Of a stretch of DNA of 22,148 nucleotides, positions 7,694 to 14,220 are shown piece after piece; position 1 is the stretch's first letter, and the number at the start of each line of letters is the position of its first letter. Under the pieces are notes generated by a model. The model was not told where the DNA came from, did no database searches, and saw only the letters and a program-made list of their open reading frames with translations. Made by a program: the position numbers and the translations under genes. This DNA is from an uncultured Clostridia bacterium (lineage in GTDB: Bacteria > Bacillota > Clostridia > Peptostreptococcales > Anaerovoracaceae), in contig CALDNM010000222.1 of assembly GCA_937915045.1 (NCBI GenBank), forward strand, positions 1-22,148. The letters run 5' to 3'.

Positions 7694-7724
7694 ATTGTAC
7701 ATAAAGTACAATTTGTGATAGAAT
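7694..7724 (+). promoter_or_regulatory. Promoter and palindromic operator candidate of the desulfoferrodoxin gene
   Basis: TAGAAT at 7719-7724 is a good -10; TTGTAC at 7695-7700, 18 bases upstream, is a moderate -35. A perfect inverted repeat ATTGTAC-N5-GTACAAT spans 7694-7712 and covers the -35. A second one, TGTCAG-N6-CTGACA at 7729-7746, lies at the expected transcript start. The repeats do not match the PerR or Rex consensus I know. Confidence 0.5.
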
Positions 7725-7802
7725 AAACTGTCAGAAGATACTGACAAGCATGGACCATTTATAAAAGACCAAAATATTCAATGACAGGAAGGAGTACAGG
7801 AA

Positions 7803-8186
7803 ATGGAAGGGCTAAAATTTTACCGTTGCGCTAAATGCGGAAATATTATTGATTTCCTGAATACGAGCGGAGTATCTATCATGTGCTGCGGAGAGAAAAT
7901 GGGCGAACTCGTGCCTAATACTACAGACGCCGCGCAGGAAAAACATGTGCCTGTGATATCGGCGCAGGGGAATACTTTGAAAGTATGCGTCGGGAGCGCT
8001 GTTCATCCGATGAAAAAAGATCATTATATCCAGTGGATATGTTTGCAGACGAAAATGGGCAGGCAATTTGCGATGCTTGATCCTTCATCAGAGCCGCAGG
8101 CTGTATTCGCGATCACGGAAAATGATGAACCGATAGCCGCATTTGCTTACTGCAATCTGCACGGGCTCTGGAAATCCTGTGTTTGA
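7803..8186 (+). CDS. dfx: Desulfoferrodoxin (two-iron superoxide reductase)
   Basis: A 127-residue 2Fe superoxide reductase, which reduces superoxide to peroxide in the cytoplasm of anaerobes without making oxygen. The N-terminal desulforedoxin-like Fe(Cys)4 site is C9, C12 (CAKCG) and C28, C29 (CCG). The catalytic Fe(His)4Cys site is H48 in the conserved EKH motif, H68 (SAVHPM), H74 (DHYIQW), C117 and H120 (YCNLHGLW). E46 and K47, known in the family to assist catalysis, are present. AGGAAGGAG at 7786-7794 sets the start. It is a single-gene unit that converges on the XRE-cupin gene. Its neighbours PFOR and Ech are oxygen-sensitive, which fits a protective role (inference). Confidence 0.96.
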   Translation: MEGLKFYRCAKCGNIIDFLNTSGVSIMCCGEKMGELVPNTTDAAQEKHVPVISAQGNTLKVCVGSAVHPMKKDHYIQWICLQTKMGRQFAMLDPSSEPQAVFAITENDEPIAAFAYCNLHGLWKSCV

Positions 8187-8211
8187 CTGAAACAATAGAT
8201 CGTATATGTAT

Positions 8212-8250
8212 AAAAAACAGGAAGGCTGAGTTTTTCAGCCTTCCTTATTT
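8212..8250. terminator. Bidirectional terminator between dfx and the XRE-cupin gene
   Basis: A perfect 10-pair stem GGAAGGCTGA/TCAGCCTTCC, 8220-8229 with 8235-8244, loop GTTTT. On the minus strand it is followed by a T6 run (bases 8217-8212), a strong terminator for the regulator. On the plus strand only TTATTT follows, weaker but plausible for dfx. The minus-strand stop codon TGA (8237-8235) lies inside the stem. Confidence 0.88.
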
Positions 8251-8798
8251 CCTATTTCCATAATAAAGACAGACGCGACGATATCTCCGGTGTTGTGCCA
8301 GCGATGCTTGAGAGTCGATCTGAATATCGTGGTATCGCCCGCGCTCAGCGGCCTGATATCTTCATTCCCATCGTCGTCTTCAAGTATGAGGTCGACATCG
8401 CCTTCAAGCACAAATGTATATTCCATCCCTTTATGCTGATCGGATTTATTTTCTCCGTCAGGTTCTATTAAGAGCCTGAATCCGCCGATATACGGGTCTT
8501 CTTTTGTGCTGCAGAGGGCCTGAAGGATCGTATGATTGTCGGTAGCTATGGTAGGCGCGTGCTGCAGACTGACTATCCTGTCGCTTAAGCTTACGCTTCC
8601 AAGATCATTCAGGTTTTTCCCGTAGAGAGAAAGAAGAGTGTGCAGGCTTTTGAAACTCACGCCGCTTTTTCCGTTTTCGACCATGCTGATAAAAGCTCCG
8701 CTGAGCCCGCAGGCGTCTGATACCTGCGTGAGCGATAAGCCGGCTTCGTCTCTGAAGTTTTTCAGCTTTTTGCCTAACAGTATGTTCTGAAGATCCAT
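8235..8798 (-). CDS. XRE-family helix-turn-helix regulator with C-terminal cupin
   Basis: A 187-residue transcription regulator. Residues about 6-60 form an HTH_3/XRE DNA-binding domain (LGKKLKNFRDEAGLSLTQVS, with LSGAFISMVENGKSG as turn and recognition helix). Residues about 105-180 form a small cupin_2 barrel (YTFVLEGDVDLILEDDDG, PLSAGDTTIFRSTLKHRWHN) that would sense a small ligand or metal. This is a one-component regulator layout; the ligand cannot be told from sequence. The start has only a modest AGGT close by, with a G7 run about 13 bases upstream. It lies downstream of the DUF6506 gene on the same strand but has its own promoter. Plausible targets are itself, the DUF6506 gene and the aco operon, by proximity only. 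Confidence 0.92.
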   Translation of the reverse strand: MDLQNILLGKKLKNFRDEAGLSLTQVSDACGLSGAFISMVENGKSGVSFKSLHTLLSLYGKNLNDLGSVSLSDRIVSLQHAPTIATDNHTILQALCSTKEDPYIGGFRLLIEPDGENKSDQHKGMEYTFVLEGDVDLILEDDDGNEDIRPLSAGDTTIFRSTLKHRWHNTGDIVASVFIMEIGNKEG

Positions 8799-8848
8799 GA
8801 TACCTGCTTCACCCCCCCTGCAATGATAATAATTTATTCATTAATGAT

Positions 8849-8877
8849 ATTTTAGTCTTATGATGAAGGCTTGTCAA
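8849..8877 (-). promoter_or_regulatory. Promoter of the XRE-cupin regulator
   Basis: On the minus strand, TTGACA (8877-8872) is followed after 17 bases by TAAAAT (8854-8849), a near-perfect sigma-A promoter. A second TTGACA (8888-8883) lies 11 bases upstream, one helical turn away. The regulator can therefore be expressed apart from the DUF6506 gene. Confidence 0.75.
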
Positions 8878-8899
8878 TATTATGTCAACACAAAAAACT

Positions 8900-9202
8900 T
8901 TAGAACATTTCGTCTCCTGATTTGAATCCCAGTCCTGGATGATAAGGGAATCTTACAGCGCCGACCGCGACGTTTGCCCCGGCTGCTTTCTGCACTCTCG
9001 CGACGCCTTCGTTGCCGAAGCCGCCGCACAGCTCGATAGCCTGTACACCTTTCGCGACGAGTTCCTTCGCGATTTTTTCTGCCTCCGCATAATCTTTGCA
9101 GCCGCGTACGTTGAGATCGATACCGCCGTTGCTTATGACTGCCTGAGCTTTTTCACTGTCAAGATCGGGACCTAAAAAGATAAAAGCTGCTTCAAGATTC
9201 AT
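8900..9202 (-). CDS. DUF6506-type small protein of unknown function
   Basis: A 100-residue, probably soluble protein that I recognise from memory as resembling the DUF6506 family (N-terminal AAFIFLGPDLDSEKAQAVI, central KELVAKGVQAIELCGGFGNEG, C-terminal AVGAVRFPYHPG). The alternating strand/helix pattern with Gly-rich turns suggests a compact alpha/beta fold. No catalytic site, signal peptide or membrane span is evident; there are two Cys, one in ELCGGFG. A GGAGGTG ribosome binding site lies 6 bases before the ATG. It is divergent from the aco operon, and the 23-bp palindrome at 9251-9273 lies between them, so shared control is likely. Function unknown. Confidence 0.8.
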   Translation of the reverse strand: MNLEAAFIFLGPDLDSEKAQAVISNGGIDLNVRGCKDYAEAEKIAKELVAKGVQAIELCGGFGNEGVARVQKAAGANVAVGAVRFPYHPGLGFKSGDEMF

Positions 9203-9250
9203 AGTAACACCTCCAGTTATGTCGTGTTGGATATAGTTTTTAATAACAAG

Positions 9251-9273
9251 AGAGAAAATTCAGAATTTTCTCT
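9251..9273. promoter_or_regulatory. 23-bp perfect palindrome, candidate operator between DUF6506 gene and aco operon
   Basis: Bases 9251-9261 (AGAGAAAATTC) are the exact reverse complement of 9263-9273, centred on A9262. The palindrome abuts the aco -35 (TTGACT, 9273-9278) and lies in the leader of the divergent DUF6506 gene. No T-run follows, so it is not a terminator; it reads as a binding site for a dimeric regulator. Confidence 0.6.
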
Positions 9274-9300
9274 TGACTATTGTACTTATGATGATACACT
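9273..9300 (+). promoter_or_regulatory. Candidate promoter of the aco operon
   Basis: TTGACT at 9273-9278 and TACACT at 9295-9300 with a 16-base spacer. It is a moderate sigma-A match and starts inside the edge of the palindrome. No -24/-12 sigma-54 promoter is seen, unlike the AcoR-controlled aco operons of some bacteria. Confidence 0.45.
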
Positions 9301-9421
9301 ATACTTAAAGATTAAGCAAGACTTGATTCAATAAATAAATCGATGAATTTAACAAAGCTTATCTAACAAAGGACCATGAATCTTCCAAATGTTACTGAAT
9401 CAAAGAGAAAAGGAGGTCACG

Positions 9422-9778
9422 ATGGAGAAACGATATGTGCTAGAATTTGGGCTTGGTCTCGACTTGCACGGACAGGATGTGACAGAAGCAGCAGCAAAAG
9501 CGGTCAAAGATGCCGTCTCGAAAAGCTGCCTCTGCGGTCTGCAGGAGGTCCTGGGTCTTGACGATCTGGATAACGACGTCAGGATCCGGGTAACTGTAGC
9601 TGTATCAAGACCGGAGGAGATAGACGCGGAACGTATAGCGGCGTGTCTCCCGGTCGGCAAGATCACAGTCAGTGCGGTCAAAGGCGGGATGACTGTTTCA
9701 GGCATGTATTTTCCGAAGTTCGGGGACAGCGACGCGTCGGTGGAAGCAGCGATCGCGTTTATTGAAGTTCTGGTTTGA
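9422..9778 (+). CDS. Lin0512-family protein, unknown function
   Basis: A 118-residue protein that resembles the Lin0512 family (TIGR02058), recognised by FGLGLDLHGQDVTEAAAKAVKDAV followed by a Cys-containing turn (SCLCGLQEVLGL) and a hydrophobic C-terminal half. It is probably a small soluble alpha/beta protein; no enzyme activity is known to me. AAAGGAGG at 9411-9418 sets ATG 9422; the longer reading from ATG 9389 lacks a ribosome binding site. It is the first gene of the aco operon, 36 bases before acoA, so its role is likely tied to this dehydrogenase complex or its substrate (inference). Confidence 0.85.
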   Translation: MEKRYVLEFGLGLDLHGQDVTEAAAKAVKDAVSKSCLCGLQEVLGLDDLDNDVRIRVTVAVSRPEEIDAERIAACLPVGKITVSAVKGGMTVSGMYFPKFGDSDASVEAAIAFIEVLV

Positions 9779-9814
9779 CAAGTAAAACATATTTTAGAAA
9801 GGACGGCGAAAACA

Positions 9815-10801
9815 ATGGCGGGAAAAAAGGAAACGATCAGAGATCTTTATACGACCATGAGACGGATCCGAGAATTTGAGACATGCGCAAGCAATCTTTT
9901 TGCGGAAGGCAAGATCCCGGGATTTGTACATTTGTACTTAGGTGAGGAAGCTATCGCGACAGGTGTATGTGCCAATCTTAAAGGAGACGACTACATCACG
10001 AGTACACACAGAGGCCACGGCCACATCATAGCAAAAGGCGGAGACACAAAATTCATGATGGCTGAGCTGTTTGGTAAAGCTACAGGATATTGCAGAGGCA
10101 AAGGCGGTTCGATGCATATCGCTGATGGCAGCAGAGGTATCATCGGAGCAAATGGTATCGTAGGTGCCGGTCAGAGTATTTCCACAGGTGTAGGCCTGAC
10201 TATCCTCCTTCATAAAACGGATCAGGTATGTGTATGCTTCTTCGGAGATGGCTCCACAAACCAGGCAACATTCCATGAGTCGCTGAACTTGGCTTCTATC
10301 TGGAATCTTCCGATCGTATTCGTATGCGAAAACAATGGCTACGGGATCTCACTTCCGCAGTCGAAGCATCAGAAGGTCAAGGATGTCGCGGACAGAGCTC
10401 CTGCATATGGTATACCGGGAGTAGTAGTAGACGGAAACGATGTATTCGCGGTATCTGAAGCGGCAGCTGAAGCTATCAAGAGAGCAAGAGAAGGCAAGGG
10501 CCCGACACTTGTTGAATGCAAGACTTACAGACAGCATGGTCACTTTGAAGGTGATCCGGCTATTTACAAACCTAAAGAAGAGCAGGAAGCATGGCTCAAG
10601 AAAGACCCAGTAAAGAGAATGGTAAAATACATGCTCGAAGAAGCTGACTTTACACAGGCTGAAGTGGACGCGGTCGACAAGGCGGCACAGGATGAACTCA
10701 AAGAAGCGATCAAGTTCGCGGAAGACAGTCCGTATCCGGCTCCTGAGACAGGCGTTGAAGACGTTTATGATGATATAGTAGAGGAGGTAAGGGATCGATG
10801 A
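9815..10801 (+). CDS. acoA: TPP-dependent acetoin dehydrogenase E1 component, alpha subunit
   Basis: A 328-residue E1-alpha of the 2-oxoacid/acetoin dehydrogenase family. With AcoB it binds thiamine diphosphate and cleaves the substrate, passing the two-carbon unit to lipoamide on AcoC. The TPP motif runs from GDGSTNQATFHE (GDG at 144-146) to CENNGYGIS (NN at 173-174). The HRGHGH motif at 65-70 and GGSMH are also typical. The assignment to acetoin rather than pyruvate is based on gene order (alpha, beta, acoX, E2, lipoyl-E3, as I recall for Clostridium magnum acoABXCL), on AcoX, and on the presence of PFOR for pyruvate. A PDH-like activity is not excluded. Its TGA overlaps the acoB ATG (ATGA). 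Confidence 0.9.
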   Translation: MAGKKETIRDLYTTMRRIREFETCASNLFAEGKIPGFVHLYLGEEAIATGVCANLKGDDYITSTHRGHGHIIAKGGDTKFMMAELFGKATGYCRGKGGSMHIADGSRGIIGANGIVGAGQSISTGVGLTILLHKTDQVCVCFFGDGSTNQATFHESLNLASIWNLPIVFVCENNGYGISLPQSKHQKVKDVADRAPAYGIPGVVVDGNDVFAVSEAAAEAIKRAREGKGPTLVECKTYRQHGHFEGDPAIYKPKEEQEAWLKKDPVKRMVKYMLEEADFTQAEVDAVDKAAQDELKEAIKFAEDSPYPAPETGVEDVYDDIVEEVRDR

Positions 10802-11772
10802 AAAAGACAATGACCTACAGCGAAGGTATAAAAGAGGGTATGAGCATAAGGATGCGTGAAGACCCTAATGTCGTATTATTCGGTGAAGATGTCGGTCGCT
10901 TTGGCGGATGCTTCGGTGTTTCCGCCGGGATGTTCGAAGAATTCGGACCGGACCGTGTCAGAGATACACCTATTTCCGAAAGCGCTATCATTGGATGCGC
11001 GGTAGGAGCTTCATCAACAGGTCTCAGACCTATAGCAGAGATAATGATGATGGACTTCCTGACAGTAGCTATGGACCAGATGTGCAACAACGCCGCTAAG
11101 TTGAGATTCATGACAGGCGGAAAGCTGCACTTCCCTATGGTCATCAGGACTGCAGGCGGAGCAGGCGTGAACGCTGCTGCTCAGCATTCACAGTCACTTG
11201 AAGCCTGGGTAACACATGTACCTGGCCTGAAGATGGTATTCCCGTCGAACGCTCAGGATGCTCTGGGACTTATGCTTTCATCGATCGATGATGAGAACCC
11301 TGTAGTATATGAAGAGCATAAAGCTATGCTCGCTATGGAGAGCGAGGTCGATATGGATATGGGACCTATCCCTCTTGGGAAGGGCAACATCGTAAGACCG
11401 GGCAAAGATGTTACTATAGTTGCAGTTGGCAAGATGGTACACGAAGCACTCGCGGCAGCTGCAGAACTGGAAAAAGAAGGTATCGAGGCTGAGATAATCG
11501 ATCCGCGTACTCTTTATCCGTTCGATATGGACATGGTAGCAAATTCGATAGATAAAACTCATAAAGCTATCGTAGTAAGTGAAGAAGTAAGACGTGGCGG
11601 TTACATGGGAGAGATCTCAGCTCAGATCGCCGAGAATTTCTTCGACGCGCTGGACGCTCCTGTAAAGAGGATCGGCGCGCTGAATACACCGGTACCGTTC
11701 TCACCGGCACTGGAATCGCAGTATCTGCCAAACGCGGCGGATATCGTAAAAGCCGTGAAAGCACAGGGCTGA
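10798..11772 (+). CDS. acoB: TPP-dependent acetoin dehydrogenase E1 component, beta subunit
   Basis: A 324-residue E1-beta (transketolase pyrimidine-binding plus C-terminal domains), partner of AcoA in an alpha2beta2 tetramer. Visible signatures are LFGEDVGRFGG near residue 30; DTPISES, whose E61 should be the conserved Glu that activates TPP; the AAQHSQSLEAWVTHVPGLK segment; and the C-terminal DPRTLYPFD and VSEEVRRGGYMGEI. ATGA overlap with acoA implies translational coupling; GGAGGTAAGG lies just upstream inside acoA. A strong UUCG-capped hairpin follows before acoX. Confidence 0.92.
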   Translation: MKKTMTYSEGIKEGMSIRMREDPNVVLFGEDVGRFGGCFGVSAGMFEEFGPDRVRDTPISESAIIGCAVGASSTGLRPIAEIMMMDFLTVAMDQMCNNAAKLRFMTGGKLHFPMVIRTAGGAGVNAAAQHSQSLEAWVTHVPGLKMVFPSNAQDALGLMLSSIDDENPVVYEEHKAMLAMESEVDMDMGPIPLGKGNIVRPGKDVTIVAVGKMVHEALAAAAELEKEGIEAEIIDPRTLYPFDMDMVANSIDKTHKAIVVSEEVRRGGYMGEISAQIAENFFDALDAPVKRIGALNTPVPFSPALESQYLPNAADIVKAVKAQG

Positions 11773-11801
11773 TGCTATAGCATATAAATAAAAGGGACAG
11801 C

Positions 11802-11830
11802 GGCGTCTCCGCTTCGGCGGAGGCGCCTTT
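11802..11830 (+). terminator. UUCG-capped hairpin between acoB and acoX (partial terminator or processing element)
   Basis: An 11-pair GC-rich stem, 11802-11812 with 11817-11827, closed by a C(TTCG)G tetraloop and followed by only TTT-CC-T. The stem is very stable but the T-run is short, so partial termination or mRNA 3'-end protection is more likely than a full stop. The acoX ribosome binding site lies just after it. Confidence 0.6.
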
Positions 11831-11855
11831 CCTAAAACTCAGGAAGGAGACGTTT

Positions 11856-12857
11856 ATGGCTATAGGGATAATAGCAAATCCGGCATCCGGAAAAGACATC
11901 AGAAGACTTGTATCGAGTGCTACGACGATAGACAATTACGAAAAAGTGAATATAGTCGAACGTATAGTAAAGGCTGTCATAGCCCTGAGTAATGAGAAGA
12001 TATATTTCATGCCGGATTCTTTTATGATCGGGTTCACGGTCATAGACGATCTTAAGATCAGCGGAGAAGATGTTTCGAATCTGGAAGTGCTGCAGATGCC
12101 GATGTCCGGATCGATGTACGATACCGTCTACGCGGCGGAGATCATGGAGCAGCTTGAAGTGGGATGCATCATCGTACTTGGAGGCGACGGTACCAGCCGC
12201 GCCGCGGCAAAGGGGCTGAAAAGAAAGACGCCTCTTCTTTCTGTTTCTACAGGAACGAATAATGTATATCCACGTCTCGTGGAAGGTACGGTAGTCGGGA
12301 TGGCGGCAACGGCACTGACTCATATGGATGACGTTTCTAAATGCTGCATCAAGGATAAAAGAATAGAAATATATGTGAACGGAGTGATGAAAGATATAGC
12401 GCTCATCGACGCTACAGTATCAGCAGATGACTATATTGGCGCAAGAGCGATATGGGAAGCGAAAAAGATACGAGCGATCGTAGCTTCAAGATGCCATCCC
12501 GCGTCGATAGGATTTTCAGCGATACCGGGCGCGATGACAATAATAAAAGATACGGATGATATCGGAGTCTGTGTCATACCGTCGGAAAACGGGACAAGTG
12601 TCATGGCCGCTATAGCCGCGGGGACCCTCGAAAAAATGACACTCGGTGATCCTGTGATCATGAAATTGAATGAACCTCTGGAATTGACTTTCGATGAAAA
12701 ATGCATGATCGCGCTGGACGGAGAACGAGAAGTGAAAGTCAGGCCCGGAGAAAAGATAGAATTCAAGATCACGAAAGAAGGGCCGTACAGAGTCCTTGTT
12801 CGCGAAACTATAGAAGAAGCGCAGAGGCTCGGCTTCTTCAGGACAAAAGATAAATGA
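11856..12857 (+). CDS. acoX: AcoX, ATP-NAD kinase-like protein of acetoin clusters
   Basis: A 333-residue member of the AcoX branch of the ATP-NAD kinase superfamily. It keeps the N-terminal ANPASGKD loop (residues 7-14) and the nucleotide-binding LGGDGTSRA (GGDG at 109-112), so it likely binds ATP and a dinucleotide. AcoX occurs in acetoin operons, but its exact role has not been established as far as I know. AGGAAGGAG about 7 bases upstream sets the start. It sits between E1 and E2 genes, as in other acoABXCL clusters. Codons are richer in ATA than in nifJ, suggesting lower expression. Confidence 0.88.
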   Translation: MAIGIIANPASGKDIRRLVSSATTIDNYEKVNIVERIVKAVIALSNEKIYFMPDSFMIGFTVIDDLKISGEDVSNLEVLQMPMSGSMYDTVYAAEIMEQLEVGCIIVLGGDGTSRAAAKGLKRKTPLLSVSTGTNNVYPRLVEGTVVGMAATALTHMDDVSKCCIKDKRIEIYVNGVMKDIALIDATVSADDYIGARAIWEAKKIRAIVASRCHPASIGFSAIPGAMTIIKDTDDIGVCVIPSENGTSVMAAIAAGTLEKMTLGDPVIMKLNEPLELTFDEKCMIALDGEREVKVRPGEKIEFKITKEGPYRVLVRETIEEAQRLGFFRTKDK

Positions 12858-12879
12858 GCATCGATAAGGAGGAACAAAG

Positions 12880-14208
12880 ATGGCGAAGGAACTGGTAATG
12901 CCGAAACTTGGCCTGACGATGAAAACAGGCAAGATCGTCAAATGGCATGTTAAAGAAGGCGATAAAGTCGCGCAGGGCGATGATATATTTGATGTTGAGA
13001 ACGAGAAACTTACAAACACTATCCAGGCACCTGAAAGCGGAACGATCCTGAAAATAATCCTGACTGAGGGCGGAAGCGCGCCTGTGCTCGAGACTATTGC
13101 GGTCATGGGCGAACCGGGTGAAGACATCAGCGGGATCCTCGCGAAAGCGAAGAGCGGCGGAGATGTATCGGCGGAAGAGGCTGATGCCTCTGGATCCGCT
13201 GAAAAAGCTCCGGCACCGGCACAGTCATCAGGGAAGAGGATCGTAGCGGCTCCGGCGGCAAAGAAACTCGCGAAAGAAAAGGGCATAGGCCTGGCTGACG
13301 TGAAAGGTACCGGACCGAACGGAAGAATAACGAGAGAAGACGTAGAGAATTTCAAGACGCCTGACGCGGCAGCCGCGGAAGCGACAGCTCTGAAAACTAC
13401 ACCTCTCGCGGCGAAGATGGCTGCAGATAAAGGGATCGATCTTTCTGCTATACAGGCGAAAGGGCGTATCACCGCGGCAGAGGTCGCGGCGTTCGCGGCC
13501 GGAAATATCTCGGCGGAGAGCGCTCCGGCAGAGCGTGAGACGAGAGAACCAATGTCGGGGATGCGTAAAGTCATAGCTCAGAGAATGAGAGCGAGCCAGG
13601 ACATATCTCCTACAGTGACATACAACACGACTGTGGATATGACGCAGATGAAAGCCGGAAAAGACGCTTTCAAAAAAGCGGGAAAGAAAGTATCATATAC
13701 AGATCTTCTTGTGAAACTCGTGGCTGAAGCTCTTCACGCGTTCCCTCTGCTGAACTGCAGTATCGAAGGCGAAGAGATCATCTATCATAATTACGTTAAT
13801 ATGGGAGTAGCAGTAGCACTGCCTGATGGACTTCTGGTACCTGTCGTAAATGACGCGGATAAAAAAACTCTGCATGAAGTAGCTGCTGAGGTAAAGACAA
13901 TGGCCGGAGACGCGAGATCGAACAAACTGGATCCCGATCATCTGCACGGCGGCACTTTTACGATCACGAATCTGGGGATGTTCGGCATAGATTCATTCAC
14001 ACCAATAATCAACCAGCCGGAAGTAGCGATACTCGGCGTAAATACCATTACAGAAACACCGGTAGTGGTCGATGGAGAGATCGTAGTGAAACCTCTGATG
14101 GCACTGTCGCTGACGGCGGACCACAGGGCTGTGGACGGCTCAAAAGCCGCGGAATTCCTTCAATATCTTAAGAGCAGGATGGAGACACCTGCGATGCTGC
14201 TTGAATAA
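12880..14208 (+). CDS. acoC: Dihydrolipoamide acetyltransferase E2 with two E3-binding-like domains
   Basis: A 442-residue E2 core that accepts the acetyl group on lipoamide and transfers it to CoA. An N-terminal lipoyl domain (1-80) has lipoyl lysine K43 in VENEKLTN. A first peripheral subunit-binding domain (about 121-158) has APAAKKLAKEKGI and GTGPNGRITREDV. A second, shorter one (about 172-206) has TPLAAKMAADKGIDLS and GRITAAEV but lacks the GTGPxG loop. The catalytic domain (about 222-442) ends with ADHRAVDG, with H415 and D419. Linkers are Ala/Pro/Ser-rich. AAGGAGG precedes ATG 12880, and acoL starts 12 bases after the stop. Acetoin E2 is favoured by context; a pyruvate E2 is the alternative. 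Confidence 0.92.
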   Translation: MAKELVMPKLGLTMKTGKIVKWHVKEGDKVAQGDDIFDVENEKLTNTIQAPESGTILKIILTEGGSAPVLETIAVMGEPGEDISGILAKAKSGGDVSAEEADASGSAEKAPAPAQSSGKRIVAAPAAKKLAKEKGIGLADVKGTGPNGRITREDVENFKTPDAAAAEATALKTTPLAAKMAADKGIDLSAIQAKGRITAAEVAAFAAGNISAESAPAERETREPMSGMRKVIAQRMRASQDISPTVTYNTTVDMTQMKAGKDAFKKAGKKVSYTDLLVKLVAEALHAFPLLNCSIEGEEIIYHNYVNMGVAVALPDGLLVPVVNDADKKTLHEVAAEVKTMAGDARSNKLDPDHLHGGTFTITNLGMFGIDSFTPIINQPEVAILGVNTITETPVVVDGEIVVKPLMALSLTADHRAVDGSKAAEFLQYLKSRMETPAMLLE

Positions 14209-14220
14209 GGAGGCAGGACA

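Noticed and set aside
8812..8818. C7 run (G7 on the coding strand) before the XRE-cupin start as a phase-variation tract
   Set aside because: Seven bases is short, it is outside the coding region, and nothing else suggests switching.
9389..9421. Longer Lin0512-family protein from ATG 9389
   Set aside because: The AAAGGAGG at 9411-9418 serves ATG 9422, where family similarity begins.
9240..9421. Sigma-54 promoter for an AcoR-type system
   Set aside because: No GG-N10-GC -24/-12 element is present, and no AcoR gene is in the window.
12516..13574. Long minus-strand open frame opposite acoX/acoC
   Set aside because: Shadow of the coding strand: composition is Ser/Ala/Phe-rich without domains or a start signal, while the plus-strand products are clear.
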